Positions 53,305-62,503 of a DNA stretch of 64,000 nucleotides are shown here, one piece after another. Location: the NCBI RefSeq assembly GCF_900220965.1, contig NZ_OBQC01000016.1, positions 1 through 64,000 of the forward strand, read 5' to 3'. Position numbers and translations under genes: made by a program. The stretch is from Ureibacillus acetophenoni (GTDB lineage: Bacteria; Bacillota; Bacilli; Bacillales_A; Planococcaceae). The stretch's first letter is position 1. Each line of letters starts with the position of its first letter. The notes under the pieces are model-generated. The model had not been told where the DNA came from. It worked only from the letters and a program-made list of their open reading frames with translations, and ran no database searches.

Positions 53305-53757
53305 TTATTTTTTATCGGATTCCTTTGGTTGTAAGTCATGAAAATCATCTGCAACTTCCATTTGCATACGATGACTATGATTCACACGGGAAATATTATT
53401 TGGCTTATCAACGTTTATAAATACATGATCTCGTAAATATCGATGGTAGTACAGCTCTCCTGCGGCAACAAATAGGGACGATAATAGTGCAGTAGACATT
53501 AATGAAATATCACCATCAAATAAATAAGAACCTAATCCCCATACGACTAAAAAGGAAAGTATTAGATCACCAGCAGCTGCTATCATATTTCCTATCTTAG
53601 GTAATACAACCATATCTCCAATAAATGCGATAATCGCTAAGGCAAGACTAATAATAATGATATCCGCTAGTGAAACATTGAAGAATAACCCTAATACAAT
53701 GAATAAAACCCCTAGTGTCAAGACAAGTTTAATCAAAAATGCTTTTGCATACTGCAT
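53305..53757 (-). CDS. YndM-like membrane protein (DUF2512)
   Basis: A 150-residue protein with four hydrophobic segments in the first 110 residues and a hydrophilic tail (ISRVNHSHRMQMEVADDFHD). It matches the DUF2512/YndM family of bacilli, of unknown function; some members are sporulation-linked. ATG follows GAAGGGAG. Monocistronic by appearance. Confidence 0.85.
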   Translation of the reverse strand: MQYAKAFLIKLVLTLGVLFIVLGLFFNVSLADIIIISLALAIIAFIGDMVVLPKIGNMIAAAGDLILSFLVVWGLGSYLFDGDISLMSTALLSSLFVAAGELYYHRYLRDHVFINVDKPNNISRVNHSHRMQMEVADDFHDLQPKESDKK

Positions 53758-53888
53758 AAAAAACTTTCTCCCTTCACTTATCTTCTTTATATGTTAGGGT
53801 TTCCTATTATTAGCCCATCATACGCTTGTGAGATTATTGAGTGAGATGAAATTTGGTTTTATGGATTAAAGAAGGTCTAAATAATAAA

Positions 53889-53930
53889 AACGCCTTACAT
53901 CAGTTAGCTACTACAACTAATGTAAAGCAT
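53889..53930 (-). terminator. Terminator of the M20 amidohydrolase gene
   Basis: On the minus strand GCTTTACATTAGTT pairs with AACTGATGTAAGGC around an 11-nt loop, followed by GTTTTTATT. Confidence 0.8.
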
Positions 53931-53953
53931 TCATATATCGTACATTGAACTAA

Positions 53954-55141
53954 TTAATCCAACTCATAATATCCACAAACAACATGTCCTACTGCTTTTG
54001 CAGCAACAAGGAGTGCGTCTTCATCAATATCAAATTTTGGATTATGGTTGAAGTAAGGCTTTTCGACTCCTTTTGGTGTACAAGCAATGTAGAAGAAGCA
54101 TGAAGGGAATTTCTCAGCATAATAAGCAAAGTCTTCAGACGGTGACATTGCTGGGTATTCCTTAACTTCTTTAATGACTTCATCATTTGCATTCTTTAAG
54201 AACTCAGCTACTTTTTCTGTTAGCTCTGGATCATTGTATAATGGTGGGTAATCATTTTCGTAAGTTAATTCACATGTAACTCCAAATTCCTCTTCTAACC
54301 CACGAACAAGACGTTTCACTTCTTTTTCAATTGTTTCTTTTGTTTCCATCGTCATGTATCGGATGTCACCTTCAAGCTCTACGCTATCTTTAATGACATT
54401 AAATGTACCTTTTCCATCGAACGAACCTATCGTAATTACACCAATGTCAAAAGGACTTAATCGGCGACTGATGATCGTTTGGGCAGCTGTTACAAAATGA
54501 GCTCCCGCAACAATAGCATCATTCGCTAAATGAGGTGAAGAACCGTGACCACCTCTACCTTGAATTTTTAGTTTCAAATATGCTCGTCCATTAAATGACC
54601 ATCCAGCATGATAACCAACTTCACCAGCAGGACCCATCGGAAGTAAGTGAATACCGAATACGTTATCTAAATCATCGAGTAAGCCAGATTCAACGATACT
54701 TTTTGCACCACCTGGCGGAACTTCTTCTGCATGTTGATGAATAATCTTAATCGTACCTGGAATTTCATCTTTTAATTGAATCAAACAATCCGCAAGAACC
54801 ATTAAGTATGCAGTATGACCATCATGACCACACATATGGCTTACACCCTCGTTTTTTGAAGCAAAAGGAAGCCCTGTTTCTTCAGGGATTGGTAGAGCGT
54901 CAAAATCTGCACGTAACCCGATATTTTTACCCGGTTTACCACCTTTAATCGTTACGATAATTCCGTATCCATTCCCAACATTTGAATGTACTTCAACATC
55001 TTTTCCTTTATAAAAATCAAGAATATATTGAGCAGTTTTTTCTTCCTTAAATGAAATTTCCGGATTCTCATGTAAATGTCTACGTATTTCAATCATTTCT
55101 TCCTTACGAGATTCAAGCATTTCCATTAATTTCGTTTTCAC
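53954..55141 (-). CDS. M20-family metal-dependent amidohydrolase
   Basis: A 395-residue amidohydrolase. The metal site residues are visible: MCGHDGHTAYL (near 100), HAEEVPPGGA, GIHLLP and the C-terminal SPSEDFAYYAEKFPSCFFYI and FNHNPKFDIDED. It groups with hippurate/N-acyl-amino-acid hydrolases and N-acetyl-diaminopimelate-type enzymes. It follows an MFS transporter gene by 91 bp with no clear terminator between, so the pair may take up and hydrolyse one N-acylated compound. The exact substrate is not predictable. Confidence 0.9.
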   Translation of the reverse strand: MKTKLMEMLESRKEEMIEIRRHLHENPEISFKEEKTAQYILDFYKGKDVEVHSNVGNGYGIIVTIKGGKPGKNIGLRADFDALPIPEETGLPFASKNEGVSHMCGHDGHTAYLMVLADCLIQLKDEIPGTIKIIHQHAEEVPPGGAKSIVESGLLDDLDNVFGIHLLPMGPAGEVGYHAGWSFNGRAYLKLKIQGRGGHGSSPHLANDAIVAGAHFVTAAQTIISRRLSPFDIGVITIGSFDGKGTFNVIKDSVELEGDIRYMTMETKETIEKEVKRLVRGLEEEFGVTCELTYENDYPPLYNDPELTEKVAEFLKNANDEVIKEVKEYPAMSPSEDFAYYAEKFPSCFFYIACTPKGVEKPYFNHNPKFDIDEDALLVAAKAVGHVVCGYYELD

Positions 55142-55232
55142 GAGAATGCACTTCCTTTTTGCGAGATAATGAAAAGAGTTTTGGAATGCGTATAGATCAG
55201 AAATTTTCCCAATCTATACGCACTGTAACTTA

Positions 55233-56672
55233 CTATTTAATTCCCATTGCTGGTTTTTTACTAATCGTTTTTCTAGGTGTAGACTTTGTATCTACATTCG
55301 TTTTACCTGCGTTATTAGGAACTAGGAACATAACAGATATTACGGATAGTGTACCGAAAATAATGTTTACAATTAAACCTACTGTACCTGCAGCAGCAAA
55401 GTTACCGCTTGCTGCTACCGCACCATATGCAGTTGCAGAAATTGCAACACCAAATGCTCCACCTAATGAACTTGCCATTTTATAAACACCAGCAGCTTCT
55501 CCGACTTTGTCAGCTGGTGCATTTGTTACAGAAGTATCTGTTGATGGAGTTGCATATAGTCCTAAACCAAGTCCATATAAAGCAAAACCGACAAATACTG
55601 AAACTGTGTAAGCAAAGCCTGGTAAGAATGTTAAAGCCATCATAGCTACACCAACAGTTGTAATAATACCGCCCCAAATCATTGGTTTTTTCGCACCAAT
55701 TCTTTGAAGTACTTTTTCACCAACGCGAATCATCAGTAGAACAACAACTAAATAACCTAAAGATAACATACCTGATTGGAACGAACTATAACCTCTACCT
55801 TGTTGTACGTATGTGTTTGTAACAATTAGCGCACCTGCAATAGCATTTAATAAGAAGTTAGATACTGTTGCACCTGTGTATGCTTTGTTTTTAAATACCG
55901 CAAAATCAACCAAAACCACTTCTTTACTTTTTTCAACTTTAACAAATACGATTAACCCAATTACGGCAACTGCTAATGCAATTAGAGAATTTACGCTTGT
56001 CCAACCCCAGCCTGCACCGTAAGTGATAAATAAGTTTAATGCGATCATTGTTACGATAAAGATTCCTAAACCTGCATAGTCAAATTTAAATTTACCAGTA
56101 GATGCTTGTTTACTTTCTGGTGTATCTTTTAGTAGGAATAAACCAACGATTGCAAAGATAATTGAGAAGATGAAAATCCATCTCCAACCTAATGAAGTTG
56201 CAATAGCACCACCTGCAAATGATGCAAACCCAGATCCACCCCAAGAACCGATTGACCAGAAACTTAATGCACGTTGACGATCTGGTCCATCAAAATACGC
56301 TTTAATTAAAGCAATTGTAGATGGCATAATAAATGCTGCAGATATCCCTTGAATAACACGTCCTATAACTAGTAATACTGCGCCTTGAGCAAATACTAGA
56401 CAAAGGGAACCGATAATACTTAAGATAAACCCGATAACTGCTATTTTTTTACGACCTACTTTATCGGCAAGACCACCTGCTGCAACGATGAATAGTCCTG
56501 AGAACAATGCAGCTAAACTAATAGCAATATTTAATGTACCGATTGAAACGCCTAAATCTTTTTGTACTTCTGGCACAACGTTTACCATTGCTTGGGCAAA
56601 TAACCAGAATGTAATAACACCAAATACAATCCCAATAATCATTTTATTAGTGCCTTTATAACCGTTTTCCAT
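55233..56672 (-). CDS. MFS transporter
   Basis: A 479-residue major facilitator with about 14 hydrophobic segments. Motif A-like GGLADKVGRKKIAVIG (near 68-83), GRVIQGISAAFIMPSTIALI and a C-terminal basic tail (TPRKTISKKPAMGIK) are present. It resembles DHA2-type transporters annotated as drug or metabolite permeases. ATG behind ATAGGAGG. Probably cotranscribed with the M20 amidohydrolase downstream, which favours a metabolite role over a general drug pump. Confidence 0.88.
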   Translation of the reverse strand: MENGYKGTNKMIIGIVFGVITFWLFAQAMVNVVPEVQKDLGVSIGTLNIAISLAALFSGLFIVAAGGLADKVGRKKIAVIGFILSIIGSLCLVFAQGAVLLVIGRVIQGISAAFIMPSTIALIKAYFDGPDRQRALSFWSIGSWGGSGFASFAGGAIATSLGWRWIFIFSIIFAIVGLFLLKDTPESKQASTGKFKFDYAGLGIFIVTMIALNLFITYGAGWGWTSVNSLIALAVAVIGLIVFVKVEKSKEVVLVDFAVFKNKAYTGATVSNFLLNAIAGALIVTNTYVQQGRGYSSFQSGMLSLGYLVVVLLMIRVGEKVLQRIGAKKPMIWGGIITTVGVAMMALTFLPGFAYTVSVFVGFALYGLGLGLYATPSTDTSVTNAPADKVGEAAGVYKMASSLGGAFGVAISATAYGAVAASGNFAAAGTVGLIVNIIFGTLSVISVMFLVPNNAGKTNVDTKSTPRKTISKKPAMGIK

Positions 56673-57032
56673 ATAATAGCCTCCTATTTGTATTTGAAAA
56701 CTTATATCTGCTTATGGTACTTTTCCCTTAAGCATTTACGTTAATACTGTATTGAAAGTGAGAATTACTGACAGATGAATCATGTCTTTTCCAAGCTCGG
56801 ATTATTGGTTATCTTTTATTTTCCCCCTCACCGTTGATTACATGTTAATTATAAAAAAGCTCCGGAAATTAAATGAGTCATTATTTGCGTATAATTACTA
56901 AAGCACACTCCATTTTTTTCACTTACAATAACTCACGTCAAAAAAGGGAGGTAATTTTTTGACCTACCGAATTGTGCGGAAATACTATAACAAAATAAAA
57001 AAGCCACCGTTGCTTTTATACAACAGTGACCA
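56673..57032. other. Intergenic region with a sequestered ribosome binding site
   Basis: Between the MFS and AraC genes. It contains the MFS upstream region, a perfect hairpin (GTCAAAAAA at 56937-56945, TTTTTTGAC at 56955-56963) with GGGAGGTAA in its loop on the plus strand, the start of a possible small gene (56959-57066) and the AraC terminator (56998-57032). Confidence 0.55.
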
Positions 57033-57066
57033 CTATAGTATTGCTTTTCGAATCTCAAAAAAATGA
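56959..57066 (+). CDS. Possible 35-residue small protein
   Basis: TTG start seven bases after a strong GGGAGG site. It would encode a basic peptide (MTYRIVRKYYNKIKK...RISKK, 35 residues) ending at TGA 57064-57066, antisense to the last codons of the AraC gene. The ribosome binding site lies in the loop of a perfect 9-bp hairpin. No promoter is obvious and the frame runs through the AraC terminator, so it may be chance. Confidence 0.25.
   Translation: MTYRIVRKYYNKIKKPPLLLYNSDHYSIAFRISKK
56998..57032 (-). terminator. Terminator of the AraC-GH39 gene
   Basis: On the minus strand GTCACTGTTG pairs with CAACGGTGGC, followed by TTTTTTATT. Confidence 0.8.
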
Positions 57067-59372
57067 ATGGCATTTAATGTTAGATAAGAATGAAAAGTCC
57101 ATTCTTCCGTAATTGTCTCATCAAAGATTTCTAATTTTGGATGGCTTGAGCGATTGATATAGTCAATAATCTCTCTATCCAATCCATGCTTACTATTTAA
57201 ATTTGACCATTTCGTATAAAGAGCACCATGGTCCCGATCAAATATATATTTTCGTACCTGGTATTCTCCTTGCTCAAGTCCCCTAATTTTTACTAAAATT
57301 TCTTTATTCAACTTCTGAAGTAAGGACTCTTCCACCGAATAGTACGGATTAATTGTATTACAATTCATAAGTACTAACTGATATCCCCTGTCGTTTTGCA
57401 ACATAACATAATCGAACCCTTGGCTAATTATTGTGCCATACAACCTTTTAGCAAACATCATCGCAAAATAGGCTGGCCGTTTTCCGCTAAAATAGTGGAA
57501 TAACTCCATCCCCTCAATTCGAATGCGCTGACCATTACTGTCATTTTCATGTAATGCTGTGTTAATCCAGAAGCCAATAGATTCCACCTCATTCACAATG
57601 TCTAGCACGCTTTTTAAAACTAAGGCTCCCCTGAAAAATATTCCATTGGTAAACCTTGTGTTTCCAGATAGCGTATTCCATGAAACAAGATGAAGTGGTT
57701 TATCAATACCACTTTTCTTCAAGTAGGCTTTAACCTTAGCTGTTTTCTCTTTTAAATAATCTTGTGTCATATTAAAACGCTTATCATTTAATTCCTTAAA
57801 ATCTACAACATCATTTTGGTTTGAATGATAACCTATAAAATCTATATGATCCCCTTCTGTTAACAACCATTTGTGGGATTCCGTTGTTTTCTCATCCTCA
57901 AAGGAAAACGGTAAAAATACACCTATTTTAACATTTGGCACCATCTTTTTTAGTAAATGATACAACTTCATGTATACCCTTTTTAATTCCTCATCTTTAA
58001 CCGCAGTATAATAAGGTTCGTAAAATAAAAAATGCCACGTATTTAAATAGGAAGAACCATATACTTGTAAACAATGTTTAATAAATGCAGCTAGCTTTTT
58101 AAAATTATTGTCTTCATCTGCTGTAATTTCTTGATAATCAATTCGTATAAATAAGGAAAGATCATTCTTTTTAAGAAAGTTTAAGGATATGTCTGCTTTA
58201 AAATAAGGCGAACTTGTAGCGATTACTTCGTCTGTTTCAACATCAGCAGTAATCGTTTCTCCTCTCAACAAGTTACTAATCCCTACATAGTCTAATCTCA
58301 TATCCTCTTTAATCATTAACAATTGTTTTCTAACAGGGTCTTTCAGTAGCTCTTTCAACTCTCTAACAATGACTACATGCTTTGGACGAGCTATTTCTTT
58401 ATAGATTGGTTTTGTTAAATCTAATGTTAATTCTTCAAATCTAGATTCTGTGTTTCTGTATGATTGGTCTAATTTATTTAATACGATGCCTAACTTCCTT
58501 AAAATTTCAGTTGAATGAATTAATTGTTCCGCGTCCTCTAATGGATAACTTTCAAAGGAATCAATTTTTTCATTTGCATGGTTTTCTCTGTAAACATGTG
58601 GTGTAACACCATAAGATTCTTTAAATAAAGTCGTAAAGGATTTTGTATTGGCAAAGCCATTTCTCATCGCAATTTGTGAGATTGTTTCATTCGTATACAA
58701 TAGATCTTTCACACTATGCTTCAATCGGATATTCATCAGAAATCGACTAAATCCCATTCCCGTTTTTTGTTTAAAATAACGTGATAGGTAGCTTGTTGAA
58801 AGATAAAACTTTTTCGCCATATCTTCTAAAGTAATAATTTGATGATAATTTCTTTCTAAATACTCAATGATTTGTGATAGTCGATAATCATTCGTATCTA
58901 GTTTTTCAAAGGCGCTTCCTTTATGCTTAAATCCTCGGATTAGATTCAGTAATATATCACACAAATAACTTTGGATTTCAAGTCGATAACTTTCATCTCT
59001 TCGACAGTAAGAAATCATCAATTGAACAAGTTGTTTTCTAATGTTATTTAACATCTGCTCCCTGCCCATATCAACTTCCTGTGAATAACACTCAAACCGA
59101 CTATTCCGATATTCGTCGTAATACTGATCGATAAAGGCATCCGTAATATTTAGTTGTAAGACACTATTCCCACCATTACCTTTTACTTGAAAAAGTTGAT
59201 TTCGGTTAATAAGTAGTAAATCTTGTTCTTTTAAAACATAAAATCTGCTATCAATTTCAACTGTAATTTCTCCGTTAATTACAAATATTAGTTCTAGTCC
59301 ATGATTAACTCGTGGAGATAAGAAATTTATTTCCTTTAATGATATTTGGAAATCATTTAATGATTGGTCCAT
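57033..59372 (-). CDS. AraC-family regulator fused to a GH39-like domain
   Basis: A 779-residue protein. An N-terminal cupin-like sensor (about 1-110) is followed by an AraC double helix-turn-helix (about 165-265: LEDMAKKFYLSTSYLSRYFKQ, TISQIAMRNGFANTKSFTTLF) and a large C-terminal TIM-barrel region like glycoside hydrolase family 39 (about 330-779). In this group the barrel probably senses a sugar rather than cleaves it. No polysaccharide genes are adjacent; the nearest candidate targets are the MFS/M20 pair downstream or genes elsewhere. Confidence 0.88.
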   Translation of the reverse strand: MDQSLNDFQISLKEINFLSPRVNHGLELIFVINGEITVEIDSRFYVLKEQDLLLINRNQLFQVKGNGGNSVLQLNITDAFIDQYYDEYRNSRFECYSQEVDMGREQMLNNIRKQLVQLMISYCRRDESYRLEIQSYLCDILLNLIRGFKHKGSAFEKLDTNDYRLSQIIEYLERNYHQIITLEDMAKKFYLSTSYLSRYFKQKTGMGFSRFLMNIRLKHSVKDLLYTNETISQIAMRNGFANTKSFTTLFKESYGVTPHVYRENHANEKIDSFESYPLEDAEQLIHSTEILRKLGIVLNKLDQSYRNTESRFEELTLDLTKPIYKEIARPKHVVIVRELKELLKDPVRKQLLMIKEDMRLDYVGISNLLRGETITADVETDEVIATSSPYFKADISLNFLKKNDLSLFIRIDYQEITADEDNNFKKLAAFIKHCLQVYGSSYLNTWHFLFYEPYYTAVKDEELKRVYMKLYHLLKKMVPNVKIGVFLPFSFEDEKTTESHKWLLTEGDHIDFIGYHSNQNDVVDFKELNDKRFNMTQDYLKEKTAKVKAYLKKSGIDKPLHLVSWNTLSGNTRFTNGIFFRGALVLKSVLDIVNEVESIGFWINTALHENDSNGQRIRIEGMELFHYFSGKRPAYFAMMFAKRLYGTIISQGFDYVMLQNDRGYQLVLMNCNTINPYYSVEESLLQKLNKEILVKIRGLEQGEYQVRKYIFDRDHGALYTKWSNLNSKHGLDREIIDYINRSSHPKLEIFDETITEEWTFHSYLTLNAIHFFEIRKAIL

Positions 59373-59388
59373 ATATTCACCCTAGCTT

Positions 59389-60267
59389 TCAAGCTTCATT
59401 TAAAATTAGATCTGTTTGTTTACTCATTTCAATCGTTTCTATAAATTTTTCTATCGTCGAAGTCATGTAAGTATCTGCTCTTCTAATAAAAACGGTCCTA
59501 ACCTTACTATATTTTTCAGGAAGAGAATGGATTTGAATAAGTCCACTTTGTTTCATATGCTCTACTGAGGACATAGGAACAAAGGATACACCAAGCCCCA
59601 TAGAAACACTACGTAGAATTGTTTCTAAAGTGCCAAACTCCATTACTTTTCGAGGAATAATATTTTGGTCTTTATACCAAGTTTCAAGACGTGCTCGGTA
59701 ACCGCATCCTTCACTAAAGCATAAAAAGGGTTCTTCTTTTAAATCCCCAAGTGATCGTTCTTTCATATCTGAAATGAGAACGAGCTCCTCATTAAATACT
59801 TCATGAGAAACAAGGTCTGGATGAAAATCTGATTCAGTCACAAACGCTCCATCCAATTTATGATTTAAGACTTCTTCTTCTAGTGTCTCCGTTACACCAG
59901 TAAATAACGATAAATCAACATTTTTATACTTCTTTATATAGGTAGATAATATTTTTGGTAAATGATATACCGTTTCAACTGTACCAATTTCCAATTTACC
60001 CGTCGGTTCATTTTTATTTTGAACAGCTTTTTTCATCTCTTCTGTTAGTAATAAAAGTTTTTTACTATAGGATAGGAGCACTTTCCCCTCAGGAGTCAAA
60101 GTCATTCCGCGGCGATGTCGGTTAAATAATGGAGTATTCAATTCCATTTCGAGCTTCTGAATTCTCGACGTAATATTTGACTGTACATAGTTGAATTCCT
60201 TTGCCACTTCTGAAATTGTCCCTTTTTCTGCTACCATTTGAAAAATCTCTAAATCCTTAAATTCCAT
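59389..60267 (-). CDS. LysR-family regulator, probably of the divergent EamA gene
   Basis: A 292-residue LysR protein: winged helix-turn-helix EFKDLEIFQMVAEKGTISEV and EFNYVQSNITSRIQKLEMEL, then the effector domain (GTVETVYHLPKILSTYIKKY, CFSEGCGYRARLETW). The CysL/GltC-like group uses a cysteine-containing effector pocket; the ligand is unknown. ATG 60267 follows AAAAGGG. Transcribed divergently from a DMT exporter, a very common LysR-exporter pair. Confidence 0.9.
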   Translation of the reverse strand: MEFKDLEIFQMVAEKGTISEVAKEFNYVQSNITSRIQKLEMELNTPLFNRHRRGMTLTPEGKVLLSYSKKLLLLTEEMKKAVQNKNEPTGKLEIGTVETVYHLPKILSTYIKKYKNVDLSLFTGVTETLEEEVLNHKLDGAFVTESDFHPDLVSHEVFNEELVLISDMKERSLGDLKEEPFLCFSEGCGYRARLETWYKDQNIIPRKVMEFGTLETILRSVSMGLGVSFVPMSSVEHMKQSGLIQIHSLPEKYSKVRTVFIRRADTYMTSTIEKFIETIEMSKQTDLILNEA

Positions 60268-60413
60268 ATTACTCACACCCTTTTCTATCTATTTATCTAT
60301 ATTTCTATGATATCAAAAATACTGATAATAATCCTTATTAATATTCATTTTACGTGATAATAAAATCGAGCTATGATGATGTGTAAGATAAATGATAAGG
60401 GGTATTGGAAAAA

Positions 60414-61382
60414 ATGAAAAATAATGTATTATTAGGAACTGTTTTATGTTTAGTCGCTGCGGTTTCTTGGGGGGCAATGTTTCCAGTTGCACATGATGCA
60501 TTTAAGCACATCGATCCTTTCTATTTCACAATCATTCGTTATGGATCTGTGACAGTCATTTTAGTAGCAATACTATTATGGAAAGAAGGAAAAGAAGCTT
60601 TCAGGTTAGAAGGAAGAGGTCTTCACTTATGGTTCTTTGGGACAATGGCCTTTACAGTTTATAATCTATTTATCTTTTGGGGAGAAGATATTTTAGGTGA
60701 ATCTGGAATTATGGTTGCGTCCATTATGGAATCACTTATGCCGATGATCTCCATTATCATCGTCTGGATGATTTTTAAAGACCGTCCACATGTTTTTACA
60801 TTACTATGTGTATTAGTATCGTTCATCGGTGCTATTTTAGTAATAACAAAAGGGGATATTAAATCATTTTTAGGTGCTACAGATCAATTTATTCCTACTA
60901 TGCTTATCTTAATTGCAGTCATTGGTTGGGTTATATATACAATGGGTGGTAGTGAATTTAAAGGCTGGTCTGCTTTACGCTATTCAACTTTAAGTTGTTT
61001 ACTAGGAACTATAACTGCTATTATTCTTACATTCTTATCTTCCTTAGTTGGATATGTACCGGTTCCATCAGTAGATGCGATTATGACAGTAAGTCCACAC
61101 TTATTGTTTATGATTATTTTCCCTGGTGTCATTGCATTGTTAGGTTGGAACATTGGCGTTAGTTTGTTATCACCTTTAAACGCATTATTGTTCATTAACT
61201 TTGTTCCTGTTACTACACTAACAATTTCAATTTTCCAAGGAAACAAAGTAACAATATTCGATCTAGTAGGTACTTTCTTAATCATCGTTGCGCTCGTTTC
61301 AAATAACCTCATGATTAGAATGCTACAGAAGAAAGAAGCAAATCAGCATGTTCAATCTAACTTTAGAGAAAGAACATCTTAG
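60414..61382 (+). CDS. EamA/DMT-family transporter
   Basis: A 322-residue protein with ten hydrophobic segments in two EamA repeats (LVAAVSWGAMFPVAHDAF near the start; SCLLGTITAIILTFL later). Drug/metabolite transporters of this type usually export amino acids or small metabolites. ATG 60414 is chosen because AAGGGG lies about ten bases upstream; a TTG three codons earlier is too close. Regulated presumably by the divergent LysR gene. Confidence 0.9.
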   Translation: MKNNVLLGTVLCLVAAVSWGAMFPVAHDAFKHIDPFYFTIIRYGSVTVILVAILLWKEGKEAFRLEGRGLHLWFFGTMAFTVYNLFIFWGEDILGESGIMVASIMESLMPMISIIIVWMIFKDRPHVFTLLCVLVSFIGAILVITKGDIKSFLGATDQFIPTMLILIAVIGWVIYTMGGSEFKGWSALRYSTLSCLLGTITAIILTFLSSLVGYVPVPSVDAIMTVSPHLLFMIIFPGVIALLGWNIGVSLLSPLNALLFINFVPVTTLTISIFQGNKVTIFDLVGTFLIIVALVSNNLMIRMLQKKEANQHVQSNFRERTS

Positions 61383-61398
61383 GAACAAATTCATATGT

Positions 61399-61446
61399 TT
61401 TCAAAAAGTCGATCACTGTTCTTTTAGACAGTAGTGATCGACTTTT
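61399..61446 (+). terminator. Terminator of the EamA gene
   Basis: AAAAAGTCGATCACT pairs with AGTGATCGACTTTTT around a short loop; a T run follows on the plus strand. Confidence 0.85.
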
Positions 61447-61485
61447 TGATTTCACTAAAATGGAGTACATAAACATAAAAAAAAT

Positions 61486-61514
61486 CTATAGTAGAACCTC
61501 TTCTACTATAGACT
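61486..61514 (-). terminator. Terminator downstream of the ctc gene
   Basis: On the minus strand TCTATAGTAGAA pairs with TTCTACTATAGA around a 4-nt loop, followed by a run of eight T. It lies about 145 bp past the ctc stop. Confidence 0.85.
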
Positions 61515-61537
61515 TAAGTTATTCTAATAAATTTGTA

Positions 61538-61567
61538 TTGACATAGTTTTCCGTTTTACTTTATAAT
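61538..61567 (+). promoter_or_regulatory. Strong sigma-A-like promoter facing the 3' end of ctc
   Basis: Plus strand TTGACA (61538-61543), 18-bp spacer and TATAAT (61562-61567), both hexamers perfect. No plus-strand gene follows; the transcript would run into ctc in antisense and first contain a 38-nt hairpin (61599-61636). Confidence 0.5.
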
Positions 61568-61659
61568 TCAAAACGGTTAAATAATAGTAATGTTTAACTT
61601 CATTTCGCTAAGGCTTGGCAGAGCATTAGCGAGAAGTACTGTGTGTTGCAAGTATTAGA

Positions 61660-62244
61660 TTAAGCTTCTTCCTCAGGAGTTTCTTCCTCTTCTACTTGTT
61701 TCACATAGTCTACCGTTACAACTGCTTCTTCATCTTCATGATTGATTTTAAAGTTAGTGTGTTGTTCTTTAAGATCTGCTACTCGAACAGTATGACCGAT
61801 TTCAAAATTAGTGATGTCAATTTCAATACTATCTGGTAGATCATTTGCTTTCGCAGTAATATTCAATTCATGAAGAGCTTGATTAATAACTCCTCCAGCT
61901 TTTTCTCCAACGGATGTTCCTTTTAGAATTACACTTACCTTTGTATCGATTTCAGTGTTTTCATCCACTTGCAAGAAATCTACGTGTATTACATCACCCG
62001 TTAATGCTTTATTTTGATAATCTCTTAAAATAACATTCTTTGAGTTACCATCAATATTTAGAGATATAATACCATTTCTACCTACCTCTTTAATTACACG
62101 ATTTAAATCGGCTCTTTTAATGAAAATGGATTTAGTGTTTACTTTTCTTCCATAAACAACTGCTGGGATTTCCCCTTCACTTCTCATCTTTTTCAAAGAA
62201 GATTTTGTTAAGTCTTTTCTTTCTTGAGCTACTAGAGTACTCAT
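61660..62244 (-). CDS. ctc: 50S ribosomal protein L25/general stress protein Ctc
   Basis: A 194-residue L25 of the long (TL5/Ctc) type. The N-terminal 5S rRNA-binding domain (about 1-95: RSEGEIPAVVYGRKVNTKSI, NVILRDYQNKALTGDVIHVD) is followed by the C-terminal beta domain and an acidic tail (EEEETPEEEA). It binds 5S rRNA in the large subunit. In B. subtilis ctc is sigma-B-controlled; I do not see a convincing sigma-B promoter here. ATG behind AAAGGTGG. Confidence 0.94.
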   Translation of the reverse strand: MSTLVAQERKDLTKSSLKKMRSEGEIPAVVYGRKVNTKSIFIKRADLNRVIKEVGRNGIISLNIDGNSKNVILRDYQNKALTGDVIHVDFLQVDENTEIDTKVSVILKGTSVGEKAGGVINQALHELNITAKANDLPDSIEIDITNFEIGHTVRVADLKEQHTNFKINHEDEEAVVTVDYVKQVEEEETPEEEA

Positions 62245-62388
62245 TTTATTTCCACCTTTCTATTCAGCCTTAGATTAATCCTAATAAAAATCTAAAACTT
62301 CAAAAATTTTTATACAATTCAATTATATCGAATCTAGTAATATATTTCATAGAAAAGGCCCATCCAAGTAAATACCTCTGAATCTATT

Positions 62389-62431
62389 AAAAAAGACCTT
62401 CACCAGTTTGTTTGAACTGATGAAAGTCTTA
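62389..62431 (-). terminator. Terminator of the YfcC-family gene
   Basis: On the minus strand AAGACTTTCATCAGTT pairs with AACTGGTGAAGGTCTT, followed by TTTTAATAG. A smaller AACCGA/TCGGTT hairpin lies at 62450-62476. Confidence 0.8.
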
Positions 62432-62503
62432 ATCTATTGAAAAATCCCTAACCGAATTTTACAAAGGATCGGTTTGGGCCCCCCCTAAATTATTCAATTG
62501 CTC

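Noticed and set aside
62245-62400. Sigma-B promoter upstream of ctc
   Set aside because: A GTTT with correct spacing exists, but the -10 reads GGATTA rather than GGGTAT. The match is too weak to call.
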